Counted from the stretch's first letter, positions 16,492 to 25,772 are shown. The stretch: DNA of 64,000 nucleotides from Alphaproteobacteria bacterium (GCA_009377445.1 WHUA01000005.1:124001-188000), one strand, 5' to 3'. Notes: generated by a model from the sequence alone, not told the origin. Numbers and translations are program-made.

Positions 16492-17970
16492 ATGACCGGT
16501 TCCGACGCGGAAAAGCTCTTCATCGGCGCGGGCGAGAAGCCTGCCTACATGACGCTGCGGCTCGCCAATCGCCACGGCCTGATCGCGGGCGCGACCGGCA
16601 CCGGCAAGACCGTCACGCTGCAGATCCTGGCGGAGGGATTCGCCGATGCCGGCGTGCCGGTCGTTCTCTCCGACGTCAAGGGCGACCTGTCCGGGATGTG
16701 CGTCGAGGGCGCCGCAAACCCCAAGCTGGACGCGCGGGCGAAGGAGATCGGCCTCGACGGTTACAAGCCGCGCAGCGTCCCGGTCGTCTTCTGGGACCTG
16801 TTCGGCGAGAAGGGGCACCCGATCCGCACCACCATCTCGGAAATGGGCCCGCTGCTGCTGTCGCGCCTGCTCGACCTGACCGACGCCCAGGAAGGCACGC
16901 TCAGCATCGTTTTCCAGGCCGCCGACGACGAGGGGCTGCTGCTGCTCGACCTCAAGGACCTGCGCGCGCTGCTGCAATATGTCGGCGAGAACCGGGAGAA
17001 GTTCGCGGTCCGCTACGGCAACGTCAACACTGCCTCGGTCGGCGCGATTCAGCGCAGCCTGCTGACTCTCGAGCAGCAGGGCGGCGAGAGCTTCTTCGGC
17101 GAGCCCGCGCTCGACCTGCGCGACCTGATGCGCACCGGCCGCGACGGGCGCGGTTTCGTGAACGTCCTGGCGGCAGACCGCCTGATGATGAACCCGAGAC
17201 TCTACGCGACCTTCCTGCTCTGGCTGCTCAGCGAATTGTTCGAGGAGCTGCCCGAGGTCGGCGATCCGGAGAAGCCCCACCTCGTCTTCTTCTTCGACGA
17301 GGCGCATCTTTTGTTCGAGGATGCGCCGAAGGCGCTGCTCGACAAGGTCGAGCAGGTGGTGCGGTTGATCCGCTCCAAGGGCGTCGGCATCTACTTCATC
17401 TCGCAGAACCCGATGGACATTCCCGAAGACGTGCTGGGCCAGCTCGGCAATCGCGTGCAGCACGCGCTTCGCGCCTTCACGCCGAAGGACCAGAAGGTGC
17501 TCAAGGCCACTGCGGAGACGTTCCGGCGCAATCCGAAGCTCAACGTCGAAACCGCGCTGACGGATCTCGGCGTCGGCGAGGCGCTCGTCTCCACGCTGGA
17601 GGGCAAGGGCGCTCCCTCGATGGTCGAGCGCGTTCTGATCCGCCCGCCCTGCTCGCGCATGGGACCGGCGAGCGATGCGGAGCGCAAGGCGGCGATTGAC
17701 GCCAGCCCCGTCCGCGGACGCTACGACAAGGCGCTCGACCGGGAGTCCGCCTACGAAACGTTGATACAGCGCACGGAGAAGACGGCGCAGGCGGCGCCGG
17801 CTCCCGCGCCGGAGCCGTCGCGCACTTCGTCGCGCCAGCAGGCGGAAAAACCGCGCCGCCCCTCCAACCGTCTCTCGACGGTCGAGGTGGTCATGCGCGA
17901 AGTCGGCCGCACGCTGGGCCGCGAAGTGATCCGCGGGATATTGGGCTCGATCTTCAAAGGGCGGCGGTAA
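16492..17970 (+). CDS. HerA-like ATPase (DUF853 family)
   Basis: A 492-residue P-loop ATPase of the HerA/FtsK-like branch. The Walker A motif is GATGTGKT at residues 33-40, followed by [12 protein letters not shown], and Walker B is [13 protein letters not shown]. Downstream [20 protein letters not shown] is the usual sensor region. After about residue 410 comes a low-complexity Ala/Pro linker ([10 protein letters not shown]) and a basic C-terminal tail. Family members are assumed to be DNA translocases; the cellular role of this stand-alone group is not established and no NurA nuclease gene is adjacent. AGGGAGAAGGA lies upstream of the start. Confidence 0.88.
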   Translation: MTGSDAEKLFIGAGEKPAYMTLRLANRHGLIAGATGTGKTVTLQILAEGFADAGVPVVLSDVKGDLSGMCVEGAANPKLDARAKEIGLDGYKPRSVPVVFWDLFGEKGHPIRTTISEMGPLLLSRLLDLTDAQEGTLSIVFQAADDEGLLLLDLKDLRALLQYVGENREKFAVRYGNVNTASVGAIQRSLLTLEQQGGESFFGEPALDLRDLMRTGRDGRGFVNVLAADRLMMNPRLYATFLLWLLSELFEELPEVGDPEKPHLVFFFDEAHLLFEDAPKALLDKVEQVVRLIRSKGVGIYFISQNPMDIPEDVLGQLGNRVQHALRAFTPKDQKVLKATAETFRRNPKLNVETALTDLGVGEALVSTLEGKGAPSMVERVLIRPPCSRMGPASDAERKAAIDASPVRGRYDKALDRESAYETLIQRTEKTAQAAPAPAPEPSRTSSRQQAEKPRRPSNRLSTVEVVMREVGRTLGREVIRGILGSIFKGRR

Positions 17971-17996
17971 GGGAACATGCGTCTTCCCCTTCTCTC

Positions 17997-18077
17997 GTCA
18001 CAACCCGGCTCGACCGGGTTGTCCATGGCGAGGTGACGATCCGTGCGTGGATTCGCCGATCAAGTCGGCGAATGACG
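17997..18077. repeat. Paired palindromic repeat, family A
   Basis: Two arms face each other: 17997-18027 (ACAACCCGG-ctcga-CCGGGTTGT) and 18047-18077 (ATTCGCCGA-tcaag-TCGGCGAAT). The right arm encodes the last residues and stop codon of the ankyrin-repeat gene on the minus strand. Confidence 0.85.
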
Positions 18078-18617
18078 GTCTTTGTACCGCATCAGCGCCG
18101 CCGCGTCCGCGAATCCGGTCGACACCGCGTCTTCGAGCGGGGTCGTGCAATCGTCGATCCGGGTCCTGAGCGACGGGTCGGCGCCGTATTCCAGCAGCAG
18201 CTCGACGGCGGGCAGGTCGCGCTGGACGACCGCGTAGTGCAGCGGCGTCCAGTCGTTGATGCCGCGCTGGCCGGTGTCGGCCCCGTTGTCGAGCAGCAAG
18301 GTCAGCACGGCGAGCCGGTTCGGGCGGTCGGACGACAGTGCGGCGATCAAAGACGGAAAGCCTGACCGGTCGGGATAGTTCACGTCCGCCCCGGCCTCGA
18401 TCAGCGCGATGATGAAGTGCAGCGGCCCCCAATAGATCGCGTATTCCATCGGGTAGTCGCCGACGCCGAGGTCGTGCGGCTGCAAGCAGTTCGGGAAATC
18501 GGCAGGGTCGCCCAGCGCGGCCTTCAGCGCGGCGAAGTCGCCGGCGCGATAGGCGCCGTCGACAATCGTGAACTGTTTATGAATCTCGCTGCGATCCCTG
18601 GTCATATTCCTGGTCAT
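18060..18617 (-). CDS. Ankyrin-repeat protein
   Basis: A 185-residue soluble protein with about three or four ankyrin repeats: WGPLHFIIALIEAGADVNYPD, LAVLTLLLDNGADTGQRG, DWTPLHYAVVQRDLPAVELLLEYGADPS and CTTPLEDAV. Ankyrin repeats mediate protein-protein contacts; no catalytic domain is attached. The last ten residues (YKDRHSPT and the stop) are encoded by the family A repeat arm, so the native C-terminus may have been replaced. Two ATGs 12 bp apart (18617, 18605) are possible; the site before 18605 is too close. Confidence 0.8.
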   Translation of the reverse strand: MTRNMTRDRSEIHKQFTIVDGAYRAGDFAALKAALGDPADFPNCLQPHDLGVGDYPMEYAIYWGPLHFIIALIEAGADVNYPDRSGFPSLIAALSSDRPNRLAVLTLLLDNGADTGQRGINDWTPLHYAVVQRDLPAVELLLEYGADPSLRTRIDDCTTPLEDAVSTGFADAAALMRYKDRHSPT

Positions 18618-18682
18618 GGCGCGGGATCATCGGCAAAACAGGTTAAAAATCGGCTAGCTGAATCACCGATTCTTTCGCGTGG

Positions 18683-19714
18683 CTACGCCAGCGCCTTTTC
18701 GACCAGGGGCTTCACCTTCGACGCCAGCAGCTCGATGGTGCGGAGCGTGATCCGCTGGTCCATGCCGTGCCACTGGATGCGCGCGATCAGCCGGGTGAAG
18801 CCGGTCGTGCGCGCGAGGCGGATCAGCTCTTCGGCGCATTCCTCGGGCGAGCCGATGATGACGCGGCCGGCGATCAGCTCCTCGAAATCGAGCTGCTGCT
18901 TGCCCGAGCCGACGACGTTGGTGAACAGGCCCCATTGGCCGAAGATGCGATAGCTGTCGGCGATGAAAGGCCCGGCTTCGCGGAGCGCCGTCGCGCGGTC
19001 TGGCGCGACGACGAGGTTGCGGAGCAGCGGGAACTCGCGCGGCATCGGCTTGCCCAGCGCCGCCAGCGTCTTGCGGAACACGCCCGCCTGCTCGGTGATG
19101 ACCGTCTCGGTAAGATGCGATGACGCGACCCAGCTATCGCCGAGGCTGGTGTCCGCCAGATGCGCCGCGCGCTCGACCGCCTTGGCGACGCTGCCGCCGT
19201 ACCACATCGGCGGGCGCGGTTTCCGCACCGGCTTGAGCGAAAGCGTCAGCTTGTCCGCCGTGAAATACTTGCCCGCGAAGTCGACGGCTTCCCCGGTCCA
19301 CAGGCGCTGCATCAGCGTCACCGATTCGCGGAAGCGGCCGAGCCGCTCGCGGAAGTCGATGCCGAGCACCCGGAACTCCTCCTCCTGCCACCCCTGGGCG
19401 ACGCCAAGCGTGAAGCGGCCGCCGGTCACGATGTCGAGCAGCGCCGCCTGCTGCGCCACGTGCAGCGGGTGGTACATCGGCAGGACCAGCATGCAGGTCG
19501 CGAGCGTCATGCCGTCCGCCTCGGCAGCCAGCCGCATCAGCGTTTCCATCGGCGGGAACCAGGCCGAGGAGCTGTAGGACAGGTGGTTGCCGATGGCGAC
19601 GCCGTCGAAGCCGGCGGCGCGCGCCGCCCTCACCTGCTCCGCATGCTCGGCGAAGCGGCGGGTGAAATCCTCGTCCTGGCGGTGTTCGGGGCTGACGAAG
19701 AGCGTGAGGTCCAT
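18683..19714 (-). CDS. LLM-class flavin-dependent oxidoreductase
   Basis: A 343-residue luciferase-like monooxygenase. Features in order: TLFVSPEH strand, QVRAARAAGFDGVAIGNHL, the LATCMLVLPMYHPLHVAQQAALLDIVTGGRFTLGVAQGW core that forms the flavin pocket, ERLGRFRESVTLMQRLW, and KPRPPMWYGGSVAKAVERAA, typical for alkanal-monooxygenase-like members. GGAG precedes ATG 19714 with 6 nt spacing; upstream in-frame extensions are unlike the family. It is divergent from a small secreted protein gene. Substrate unknown. Confidence 0.87.
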   Translation of the reverse strand: MDLTLFVSPEHRQDEDFTRRFAEHAEQVRAARAAGFDGVAIGNHLSYSSSAWFPPMETLMRLAAEADGMTLATCMLVLPMYHPLHVAQQAALLDIVTGGRFTLGVAQGWQEEEFRVLGIDFRERLGRFRESVTLMQRLWTGEAVDFAGKYFTADKLTLSLKPVRKPRPPMWYGGSVAKAVERAAHLADTSLGDSWVASSHLTETVITEQAGVFRKTLAALGKPMPREFPLLRNLVVAPDRATALREAGPFIADSYRIFGQWGLFTNVVGSGKQQLDFEELIAGRVIIGSPEECAEELIRLARTTGFTRLIARIQWHGMDQRITLRTIELLASKVKPLVEKALA

Positions 19715-19854
19715 CCGGTGCTCCGCTTGCTGGTTCTCGCAGGGAAGCATAGCGCCTCGCCGGGCGGGCGGGAAACGCGCGGGCCGCGGCGGAAAGGATT
19801 TCTTCAGGAAGTCCGGCCAGTATCCCGGGCTCACCGGTAAACGGGATATCCGCC

Positions 19855-20631
19855 GTGTTTCGTCTCGCCTGCGCCTTCCTGTCCTTGCTTGCGCTGCTAG
19901 CTGCCGGCCCGCTTTCGGCGGCAGAGGAGCCCACGATCCGGATTCGCGTCAGCGCGGCGGACCCGGCGTCCGGCGGCCGGCTCGCGCCGCGCGATACGCT
20001 CTATCTCAGGATATCCTACGACAGCCCCGTCCCGCTCCGGTTTCGGGCGGAGGGTTTCAGCGGCGAGACGGCCGTGACCGAGGGCGTGGCGTACAATCCG
20101 GCGCCTGTCTATCCCGCCGGCAAGCACGAGGCGCTGGTGTGGATCTCCTACTTCGGGCCGGCCCGCATCGACGAGGTGCGCATCGGCGCGAAGGACGCCG
20201 CGTGGAAGCCCCTGCGCAGCCTATCCTATCCGGTCGCGGCGGAATGGGCGGCCGGCGCGCCCCGGCATGAGCGGGCAGCCTGGGCGGCGGAGCTCAACGA
20301 CCGGCAGCAGGCGATGACGTCCAGCGCCATGACCACGACGGATGGATCGGGCGGCCTCGGATCGTTTCTCGTGGCGTTGGCGGCGGCGTCGATCCCCGCT
20401 TACGTCTGCCTCCAGATTTTCATGGTGTTCCGGTATTCCGGCGGATGGCGCGTCGCCGCCGGATTGCCGTTGGTGGTCATGATCCCGCTGGCGCTCTACA
20501 CGCTGGCGGCTCTGGCCATGGGATCGAGCCTGTGGCCGCTGATGATGCTGCTCCTCACGCCGCCGGCATTCCTCTACCTGGTCGGCCTGCTGATCGTCCG
20601 GCTCCTGAGCCGCGCCGTCGCCCCGTCCTGA
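19855..20631 (+). CDS. Putative exported protein with C-terminal membrane helices
   Basis: A 258-residue protein of no recognised family. A signal peptide (FRLACAFLSLLALLAAGPLSAAEE) precedes a soluble domain of roughly 130 residues rich in beta-type strands (TIRIRVSAADP, TLYLRISYDS, HEALVWISYFGP). Three hydrophobic segments follow: about 165-185, 200-220 and 225-250. It begins with GTG at 19855; no better start preserves the signal peptide. The layout suggests an envelope protein with its N-terminal domain outside the cytoplasm. It converges with the pilin gene. Confidence 0.65.
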   Translation: MFRLACAFLSLLALLAAGPLSAAEEPTIRIRVSAADPASGGRLAPRDTLYLRISYDSPVPLRFRAEGFSGETAVTEGVAYNPAPVYPAGKHEALVWISYFGPARIDEVRIGAKDAAWKPLRSLSYPVAAEWAAGAPRHERAAWAAELNDRQQAMTSSAMTTTDGSGGLGSFLVALAAASIPAYVCLQIFMVFRYSGGWRVAAGLPLVVMIPLALYTLAALAMGSSLWPLMMLLLTPPAFLYLVGLLIVRLLSRAVAPS

Positions 20632-20636
20632 AGGCG

Positions 20637-20834
20637 TCAGCTACCCGACACGGAGGCTGCGACGTCGGCCAGAATCCCGGCCACGTAGGCGAAGAGGTCG
20701 TCGACCGAGGTTCCCAACGACATCAAGGCGATGATGAAGGCGATGGACACCAGCGCCGCGATCAGCCCGTATTCGATCGCCGTCGCGCCGCCGGTGTCGC
20801 GAATGACCCGTAACGCTTTTCTCAATGCTGCCAC
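20637..20834 (-). CDS. Flp-type IVb pilin
   Basis: A 65-residue prepilin. A short basic leader (MAALRKALRVIRDTGG) ends at the expected cleavage site Gly16/Ala17, followed by ATAIEYGLIAALVSIAFIIAL with Glu21 at position +5 and the adjacent tyrosine conserved in Flp pilins. The remaining 25 residues form a short C-terminal tail. Flp pilins build thin bundled pili used in surface attachment through a Tad/Cpa secretion system. No tad or cpa genes lie in this window, so the pilin is an orphan here. Confidence 0.9.
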   Translation of the reverse strand: MAALRKALRVIRDTGGATAIEYGLIAALVSIAFIIALMSLGTSVDDLFAYVAGILADVAASVSGS

Positions 20835-21114
20835 AGCACATCTCCATGGCCGGCGCCACCCGCGCCAATCAAGCGCCCGCCCCCCTTAACAATGCGTTAA
20901 CGGCGCATGCGTCCGGGGGCGCGGCCGGACCTCCATCGGCCGCGGATCGGAACGACTTCGTGGGAGAAAAAAGCAAAGTTTATGAATGAATTCCGCACCC
21001 TCGTCCCACGACCGGCTTTACCGTGCGAGGGACAGGGCGCGGCGGCGAAAAGGCCGGACCGGCGGGAAATCGAAACGGCGCCGGACAATGTCTGCTTGCA
21101 GCCCGATACCGTCG

Positions 21115-22233
21115 TCAGGCTCCCGATGCGATGAGAGCGACGCTCTTGATCTGGGCGAAGATCGTGACGCCGGGGACCAATGCCAGGGCTTCTTGGGACT
21201 TGCGCGTGATGCGGCCAACGATCCGAGCGCCGGCGCCATCTTCCCCGAGGCCCGCCACCACGTTCACCTGGGCGTCGTCGCCATTCTGGCGGCTCACGGA
21301 AAGGATCCGCGCCGGCAAGCAATTGAGGATCGTCGAATCCAAGGGCCGGGTCCGGGCAAAGCTGACATCGGACGCGCGGATGCGGAGCCGCCGGTAGCTT
21401 CCCGCGCCGCCGCGCCGGCCGGGCAGGATCAGCGTTCCGCCGGGAACCGACAGGCTGGTGAGCGCGTAGGCCTCGTCTATCGCCGTTATCCGTCCTTCGA
21501 GGGTCACGGCGGCCTCGGACATGCGCAGCAGCGGCAAGGCCGGATCGGCCTCGAGGTCGGATAACGGACCGGCAGCCAGCACGCGCCCGCCGTCGAGCAG
21601 CACCAGCATGTCCGCCAGGCGCTCGACCTCGGCGAGATCGTGACTCACATAGACGATCGGGATAGACAGCTTCTCGTGCAGCGCCTCGAAATAGGGAAGG
21701 ATTTCGTCCTTGGCGATACGGTCGAGTGCGGCAAGCGGCTCGTCCATCAATAGCAGGCGCGGCTGCGACAGCAGCGCGCGGCCGACGGCGACGCGCTGGC
21801 GCTCGCCGCCCGACAGCGCGACCGGCGCGCGGTCGAGCAGGTGGCCGATGCCCAACAGGCCCACGATGTCGGCGAATTCGAGCGCTCCCGCCTTGTCCGT
21901 CCTTTCGCTGCGCCGGGCGCCATAGAGCAGATTCCGGCGGACGGAGAGATGCGGGAACAGGCTCGCTTCCTGGAAGACATAGCCGACCGACCGCTCGTGC
22001 GGCTTGCGGAATTTCCGAGCGGCGTCGTCCTGCCAGGTATCGCCGCCCACCGTCAGCCTGCCGGACAACCGCTGCAGCCCGGCCATGCAGCGAAGGATCG
22101 TCGTCTTGCCGCATCCCGACGGGCCGAACAAGGCGGTGACGCCCCGCATCGGCGCATCGAAGGCGACATCGAGCGAGAAGGCGCCGAGCGTGCCCGCGAA
22201 GGCGGCGCTGATCGTCGCCTCGTCCCCCCTCAT
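21115..22233 (-). CDS. modC: Molybdate ABC transporter, ATP-binding protein
   Basis: A 372-residue ABC ATPase. Walker A is [10 protein letters not shown], the Q-loop lies in [16 protein letters not shown], the signature is [16 protein letters not shown], Walker B is [13 protein letters not shown] and the H-loop is IVYVSHDL. The last 80 residues form a MOP/TOBE-type molybdate-binding domain ([21 protein letters not shown]). Its ATG overlaps the modB stop as ATGA. Transports MoO4(2-) with ModA and ModB at the inner membrane. Confidence 0.95.
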   Translation of the reverse strand: MRGDEATISAAFAGTLGAFSLDVAFDAPMRGVTALFGPSGCGKTTILRCMAGLQRLSGRLTVGGDTWQDDAARKFRKPHERSVGYVFQEASLFPHLSVRRNLLYGARRSERTDKAGALEFADIVGLLGIGHLLDRAPVALSGGERQRVAVGRALLSQPRLLLMDEPLAALDRIAKDEILPYFEALHEKLSIPIVYVSHDLAEVERLADMLVLLDGGRVLAAGPLSDLEADPALPLLRMSEAAVTLEGRITAIDEAYALTSLSVPGGTLILPGRRGGAGSYRRLRIRASDVSFARTRPLDSTILNCLPARILSVSRQNGDDAQVNVVAGLGEDGAGARIVGRITRKSQEALALVPGVTIFAQIKSVALIASGA

Positions 22234-22913
22234 AGGCCGGGGCGTCCGATCCGCTTCTCGATCAGCATCATCGACAGTATGACGGCGAAGGAGAAGACGA
22301 GCATGCCGCCGGCCAGGATGTGGGCCTGGGTCCATTGCAGAGTCTCGACATAGTCGTAGATCGCGACCGAAAGCACCTTCGTCTCGCCCGGAATGTTGCC
22401 GCCGATCATCAATACCACGCCGAATTCGCCGACGGTGTGCGCGAATCCCAGCACCGCGCCGGTGAGGAAACCCGGCCGGGCGAGCGGCACGGCGACCGAC
22501 CAGAAGGCATCCCAGGGCGAGGCGCGCAGTGTCGCGGCGACTTCGAGCGGGCGGTCGCCGAACGCCTCGAATGCGTTCCGGATCGGCTGCACGACGAACG
22601 GCATGGAATAGAAGACGGAGCCGATCACCAGGCTCTCGAAGGTGAAGGCGAGCGACCGGCCGCCGAACAGCCCGGCCAGCCAGCCGCCCGGCCCGTTCGG
22701 GCCAAGGGCGATCAGCAGGTAGAAGCCCATCACCGTCGGCGGCAGCACGAGAGGCAGCGCCACGACGGTGGCGACCGCCTCCTTCCAGCGCGCTTTCGAA
22801 CGCGCCAGCCACCAGGCGATGGGCGTGCCGACGAAGAGCAGCGCCACGGTCGAGATCGCCGCCAGCTCGAGCGTCAGCCGGATCGGAGACCAGAGCTCAT
22901 CGAAATCGAGCAT
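22230..22913 (-). CDS. modB: Molybdate ABC transporter, permease
   Basis: A 227-residue inner-membrane permease with about five hydrophobic helices. The cytoplasmic EAA loop is seen at [25 protein letters not shown], followed by [29 protein letters not shown], a stretch highly typical of ModB. ATG 22913 is preferred; an in-frame GTG two codons upstream is possible. The gene starts 15 bp after modA and overlaps modC by 4 bp, so the three are translated from one message. Confidence 0.93.
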   Translation of the reverse strand: MLDFDELWSPIRLTLELAAISTVALLFVGTPIAWWLARSKARWKEAVATVVALPLVLPPTVMGFYLLIALGPNGPGGWLAGLFGGRSLAFTFESLVIGSVFYSMPFVVQPIRNAFEAFGDRPLEVAATLRASPWDAFWSVAVPLARPGFLTGAVLGFAHTVGEFGVVLMIGGNIPGETKVLSVAIYDYVETLQWTQAHILAGGMLVFSFAVILSMMLIEKRIGRPGL

Positions 22914-22928
22914 GGGCACGCGCCATTG

Positions 22929-23702
22929 TCAGTCGATTGCGCCGTAACCATACTTCTCCTTGACCGCCCGCGCTTCCTTTCCTTTGAGGAAGGCGACGAA
23001 GGCGCGTGCCGCCTCGTTGTCCGCCCCCGTCTTGAGCAGCACCGCGTCCTGGGCGATCGCCGGGTAGAGGTTCGCCGGGACGATCCAGCGCGATCCCATT
23101 TTCTTGTTAATGACCTGGGAGAGCGCGACGAAGCCGATCTCGGCGTTGCCGGTCTCCACGAACTGGTAGGTCTGGGAGATGTTGTTGCCCTGGACGATCT
23201 TCGCGCTGATCTTGTCGTAGACGCCGAGCGACTTCATCGCCGCGACGGCGGCGGCGCCGTAGGGAGCGGTCGCCGGGTTCGCGATCGCGATCTTCGTGAA
23301 GTTGCCGTCCTTCAGCGTCGCCTCTCCCTTGACGCGGTCCTTGTCCTTGCTGATCAGGACGATCTTGCCGGTCGCGTAGGTGAACAGGGTATCCCCGACC
23401 GCAAATCCTTCGTCGACCGCTTTTTTCGGCCGCGCTTGATCGGCCGCGAGGAAGACCTCGAAAGGCGCGCCCTGGCTGATCTGGGTGTAGAGCTGTCCGG
23501 TCGAGCCGAAGCTGAAGACGGCCTTATGCCCTGTCGATTTCTCGAAGAGCGTGCCGATCTCCTTGACGGCGTCGGTGAAGTTGGCCGCGACGGCAATCTT
23601 CGCCTCGCCCGCCCGGGCGGCGGCCGACGCGAGTACCAGCGCGACAACGGCGGCTGCCGCGATCCATGACCGTGCATGGATGCCGCGGACAAGCCGCGGC
23701 AT
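22929..23702 (-). CDS. modA: Molybdate-binding periplasmic protein, start codon supplied by a repeat
   Basis: A 257-residue solute-binding protein. The signal peptide hydrophobic core is SWIAAAAVVALVLASAAARA; the mature part starts near GEAKIAVAANFTDAVKEI, and FSFGSTGQLYTQISQGAPFEVFLAADQ is the anion-binding region of ModA. NPATAPYGAAAVAAM and QTYQFVETGNAEIGFVALSQV are also typical. The only usable in-frame start between the hydrophobic core and the upstream stop is ATG 23702, which lies inside a family A palindrome, so the first ten or so residues (MPRLVRGIH) come from the repeat. No Shine-Dalgarno site is visible. Confidence 0.92.
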   Translation of the reverse strand: MPRLVRGIHARSWIAAAAVVALVLASAAARAGEAKIAVAANFTDAVKEIGTLFEKSTGHKAVFSFGSTGQLYTQISQGAPFEVFLAADQARPKKAVDEGFAVGDTLFTYATGKIVLISKDKDRVKGEATLKDGNFTKIAIANPATAPYGAAAVAAMKSLGVYDKISAKIVQGNNISQTYQFVETGNAEIGFVALSQVINKKMGSRWIVPANLYPAIAQDAVLLKTGADNEAARAFVAFLKGKEARAVKEKYGYGAID

Positions 23703-23767
23703 GACGTTAAGTATATGAAGTAATAAAGAAACCGTCACTCCCCGGCTTGTCCGGGGAGTCCATGCGC
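23673..23767. repeat. Paired palindromic repeat, family A, overlapping modA start
   Basis: Left arm 23673-23708 (GATGCCGCGG-acaag-CCGCGGCATGAC) and right arm 23731-23767 (GTCACTCCCCGG-cttgt-CCGGGGAGTCCATG) around an AT-rich spacer. It fills nearly all of the 80 bp between the aldehyde dehydrogenase gene and modA and contributes the modA start codon. Confidence 0.9.
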
Positions 23768-23782
23768 ACCGGCCTTGCCAAT

Positions 23783-25222
23783 TCACGATGTGAAATCCAA
23801 TTGCTTGTGCGATACGTTCTTCACGACGCTGTAGCATTCGAGCCCCTCCGTACCGCCCTCGCGGCCGTAGCCGCTTTCCTTGACGCCGCCGAACGGTGTC
23901 TCGGCGCTCGACGCCACGAAGTGATTGATCGAGAGATTGCCGACCTCCACGCCTTCGGCCAGCCGGTCCACGTTGCGGGCCGAATTCGTGAACGCATATC
24001 CGGCAAGGCCGTAAGGCAGGGCGTTCGCCTTGTCGATAGCCTCGTCGATGTCGCGCACGGGGTTGATGACGGCCAGCGGCCCGAAGGGTTCCTCGTACAT
24101 GACGCGGGCATCGTCCGAAACTTCGGCGAGCACCGTCAGCGGGAAGTAGTACCCGCGGTTGCCGATGCGGCTGCCGCCGGCGAGCACGCGCGCGCCCTTT
24201 TGCTTGGCGTCGGCGACGAAGGCTTCCATCGCCTCCAGCCGCCGGTGATTTGCAAGCGGCCCCATGTCGCTCGACGGGTCACGGCCGTCGCCGACCTTGA
24301 TTGCGGCCGCGCGTTTCGCGAACGCCGCGGCGAACGGCTCGAAGATGGCTTCGTGGACGAAGAACCGCGTCGGGGATACGCAGACCTGCCCCGCGTTCCG
24401 GGATTTCGCGACGGCGGACAGCGTCCCCGCGCCGGCGGGATCCACGTCGTCGCAGACGATGACGGGCGCGTGGCCGCCGAGCTCCATGATCGCGGGTTTC
24501 ATGTGCTGCGCCGCGAGCCCGGCGAGCTGCTTGCCGACCGGGATCGACCCGGTGAACGTGACCAGGCGAACCTCCGGTCGTGGAATCAGGTACCCGGAAA
24601 TTTCGGACGGCACGCCGAATACGAGATTCAAGATGCCCGGCGGAAGACCGGCATCGTGAAACGCGCGGACAAGGTGCACGGCGCCGGCCGGCGTCTCTTC
24701 GGAGGCCTTGAGTACGATGGAGCATCCGGCCGAGAGCGCGCCTGCGACTTTTCGGACGGGAGAGCTCAAGGGGAAGTTCCAGGGCGAGAAGGCGGCGACG
24801 ACGCCAATCGGCTGGCGCAGCACGCTGTGGCGCATGCCGGGCTCGCTCGGGATGATGCGGCCGTACAGGCGCCTGCCTTCGTTGGCGTCCCACTCGATGA
24901 TCTCGCAGCCGCGCAGGATCTCCTGCTTCGACTGCGCGAGCGGCTTGCCTTGCTCCAGCGTGATGGCGAAGGCTATCTCGTCCACGCGCTCGCGGAGCAG
25001 GCGGGCGGCCTCGACGATGATCGCGGCCCGTTTCGCAGGCGACGTCTTGCGCCAGATCTCGAAGCCCGCCTTCGCCGCGTCGAGTGCTGCGTCGAGATCC
25101 CCGGCCGTGGCGTGCGGCACAGTGCCGAGCACGCTCTCGTCGGCCGGGTTGAGCGTCGGCTGGCCCTCGGCGCTCTTCCAGGCGCCGCCGATGCAAAGCT
25201 GCAGTTCGGGATATGCGTTCAT
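23783..25222 (-). CDS. NAD(P)+-dependent aldehyde dehydrogenase, succinate-semialdehyde type
   Basis: A 479-residue ALDH that oxidises an aldehyde to the acid. The cofactor region shows FSPWNFPLS and VTFTGSIPVGKQLAG; the general base lies in MELGGHAPVIV and the nucleophile in AGQVCVSPTRFFV. Late motifs EEPFGPLAVI and PFGGVKESGYGREGG are standard. Overall appearance is closest to succinate-semialdehyde dehydrogenases (gabD type), but the substrate is not proven. AAGGAA precedes ATG 25222. It lies between the ModE-like regulator and modABC on the same strand, downstream of a palindromic operator candidate. Confidence 0.9.
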   Translation of the reverse strand: MNAYPELQLCIGGAWKSAEGQPTLNPADESVLGTVPHATAGDLDAALDAAKAGFEIWRKTSPAKRAAIIVEAARLLRERVDEIAFAITLEQGKPLAQSKQEILRGCEIIEWDANEGRRLYGRIIPSEPGMRHSVLRQPIGVVAAFSPWNFPLSSPVRKVAGALSAGCSIVLKASEETPAGAVHLVRAFHDAGLPPGILNLVFGVPSEISGYLIPRPEVRLVTFTGSIPVGKQLAGLAAQHMKPAIMELGGHAPVIVCDDVDPAGAGTLSAVAKSRNAGQVCVSPTRFFVHEAIFEPFAAAFAKRAAAIKVGDGRDPSSDMGPLANHRRLEAMEAFVADAKQKGARVLAGGSRIGNRGYYFPLTVLAEVSDDARVMYEEPFGPLAVINPVRDIDEAIDKANALPYGLAGYAFTNSARNVDRLAEGVEVGNLSINHFVASSAETPFGGVKESGYGREGGTEGLECYSVVKNVSHKQLDFTS

Positions 25223-25342
25223 TGCGGGGTTCCTTTGCACGCGAGTGACGAGTTCCGAGCCGGAGGAGCGACGGTGCGAGATGGATGGCAGGTAGAAGCC
25301 CAACGCAGCCCCCAGCGGAATTCTCGTCGGCGGGGATTTGCA

Positions 25343-25370
25343 TTCGATATGTTTAACCGTACATAACGAA
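25343..25370. promoter_or_regulatory. Candidate ModE-type operator palindrome
   Basis: TTCGATATGT and ACATAACGAA form a 10-bp inverted repeat (9 of 10 positions pair) across an 8-nt centre. ModE operators are inverted repeats with CGNTATAT-like arms, so the arms here (CGATATGT / ACATAACG) resemble them. It sits 120 bp upstream of the aldehyde dehydrogenase start, downstream of the ModE-like gene, and would control the transcript that continues into modABC. Confidence 0.5.
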
Positions 25371-25406
25371 TCTAGTTCGCGAGCCGCGCGGCGGCAAGCG
25401 ATATTT

Positions 25407-25772
25407 TCAGTCAGCTATATCGGGGAGAAGCTTGCGGAGCGCCTTCAACTCGCCCCTGATCGCGTCGCCGGCCTTGTCTTCCATGCGGCGATAGAGCGTC
25501 AGAACCTTCTTGCCGGTCGGCGTCAGCCCGGCGCCGCCGTAGCTCTTGCCGCCCTTCGTGGTGTGGACCAGGGGCGTTCCGAAATCCACGTTCATCTCTT
25601 CGATGAGGCTCCAGGCGCGCTTGTAGCTCATGCCCATGGCGCGGCCGGCGGCGGCGATGGAGCCGGTCTGCTCGATCTCTTCCAGCAGGTCGGCCTTGCC
25701 GGGACCGAGCGCGATCTCGGGCTCGAGCACGATGCGGAGGCGCGCCCCCGTGGTCCTGTTGCGCGGCTTCAT
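25407..25772 (-). CDS. ModE-like winged-helix transcriptional regulator
   Basis: A 121-residue protein equal to the DNA-binding half of ModE. It shows LRIVLEPEIALGPGKADLLEEIEQTGSIAAAGRAMGMSYKRAWSLIEEMN, the helix-turn-helix of the ModE/LysR-like fold, and then TTKGGKSYGGAGLTPTGKKVLTLY, the typical wing and linker helix. The molybdate-binding MOP domains of full ModE are absent, so ligand sensing would need another partner. Its ATG overlaps the stop of the LysR gene as ATGA. Position beside modABC supports control of molybdate uptake. Confidence 0.88.
   Translation of the reverse strand: MKPRNRTTGARLRIVLEPEIALGPGKADLLEEIEQTGSIAAAGRAMGMSYKRAWSLIEEMNVDFGTPLVHTTKGGKSYGGAGLTPTGKKVLTLYRRMEDKAGDAIRGELKALRKLLPDIAD

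Noticed and set aside
20637..20834. A Tad/Flp pilus locus
   Set aside because: Only the pilin gene is present; the neighbours are a membrane protein and modC, so no secretion locus can be claimed.
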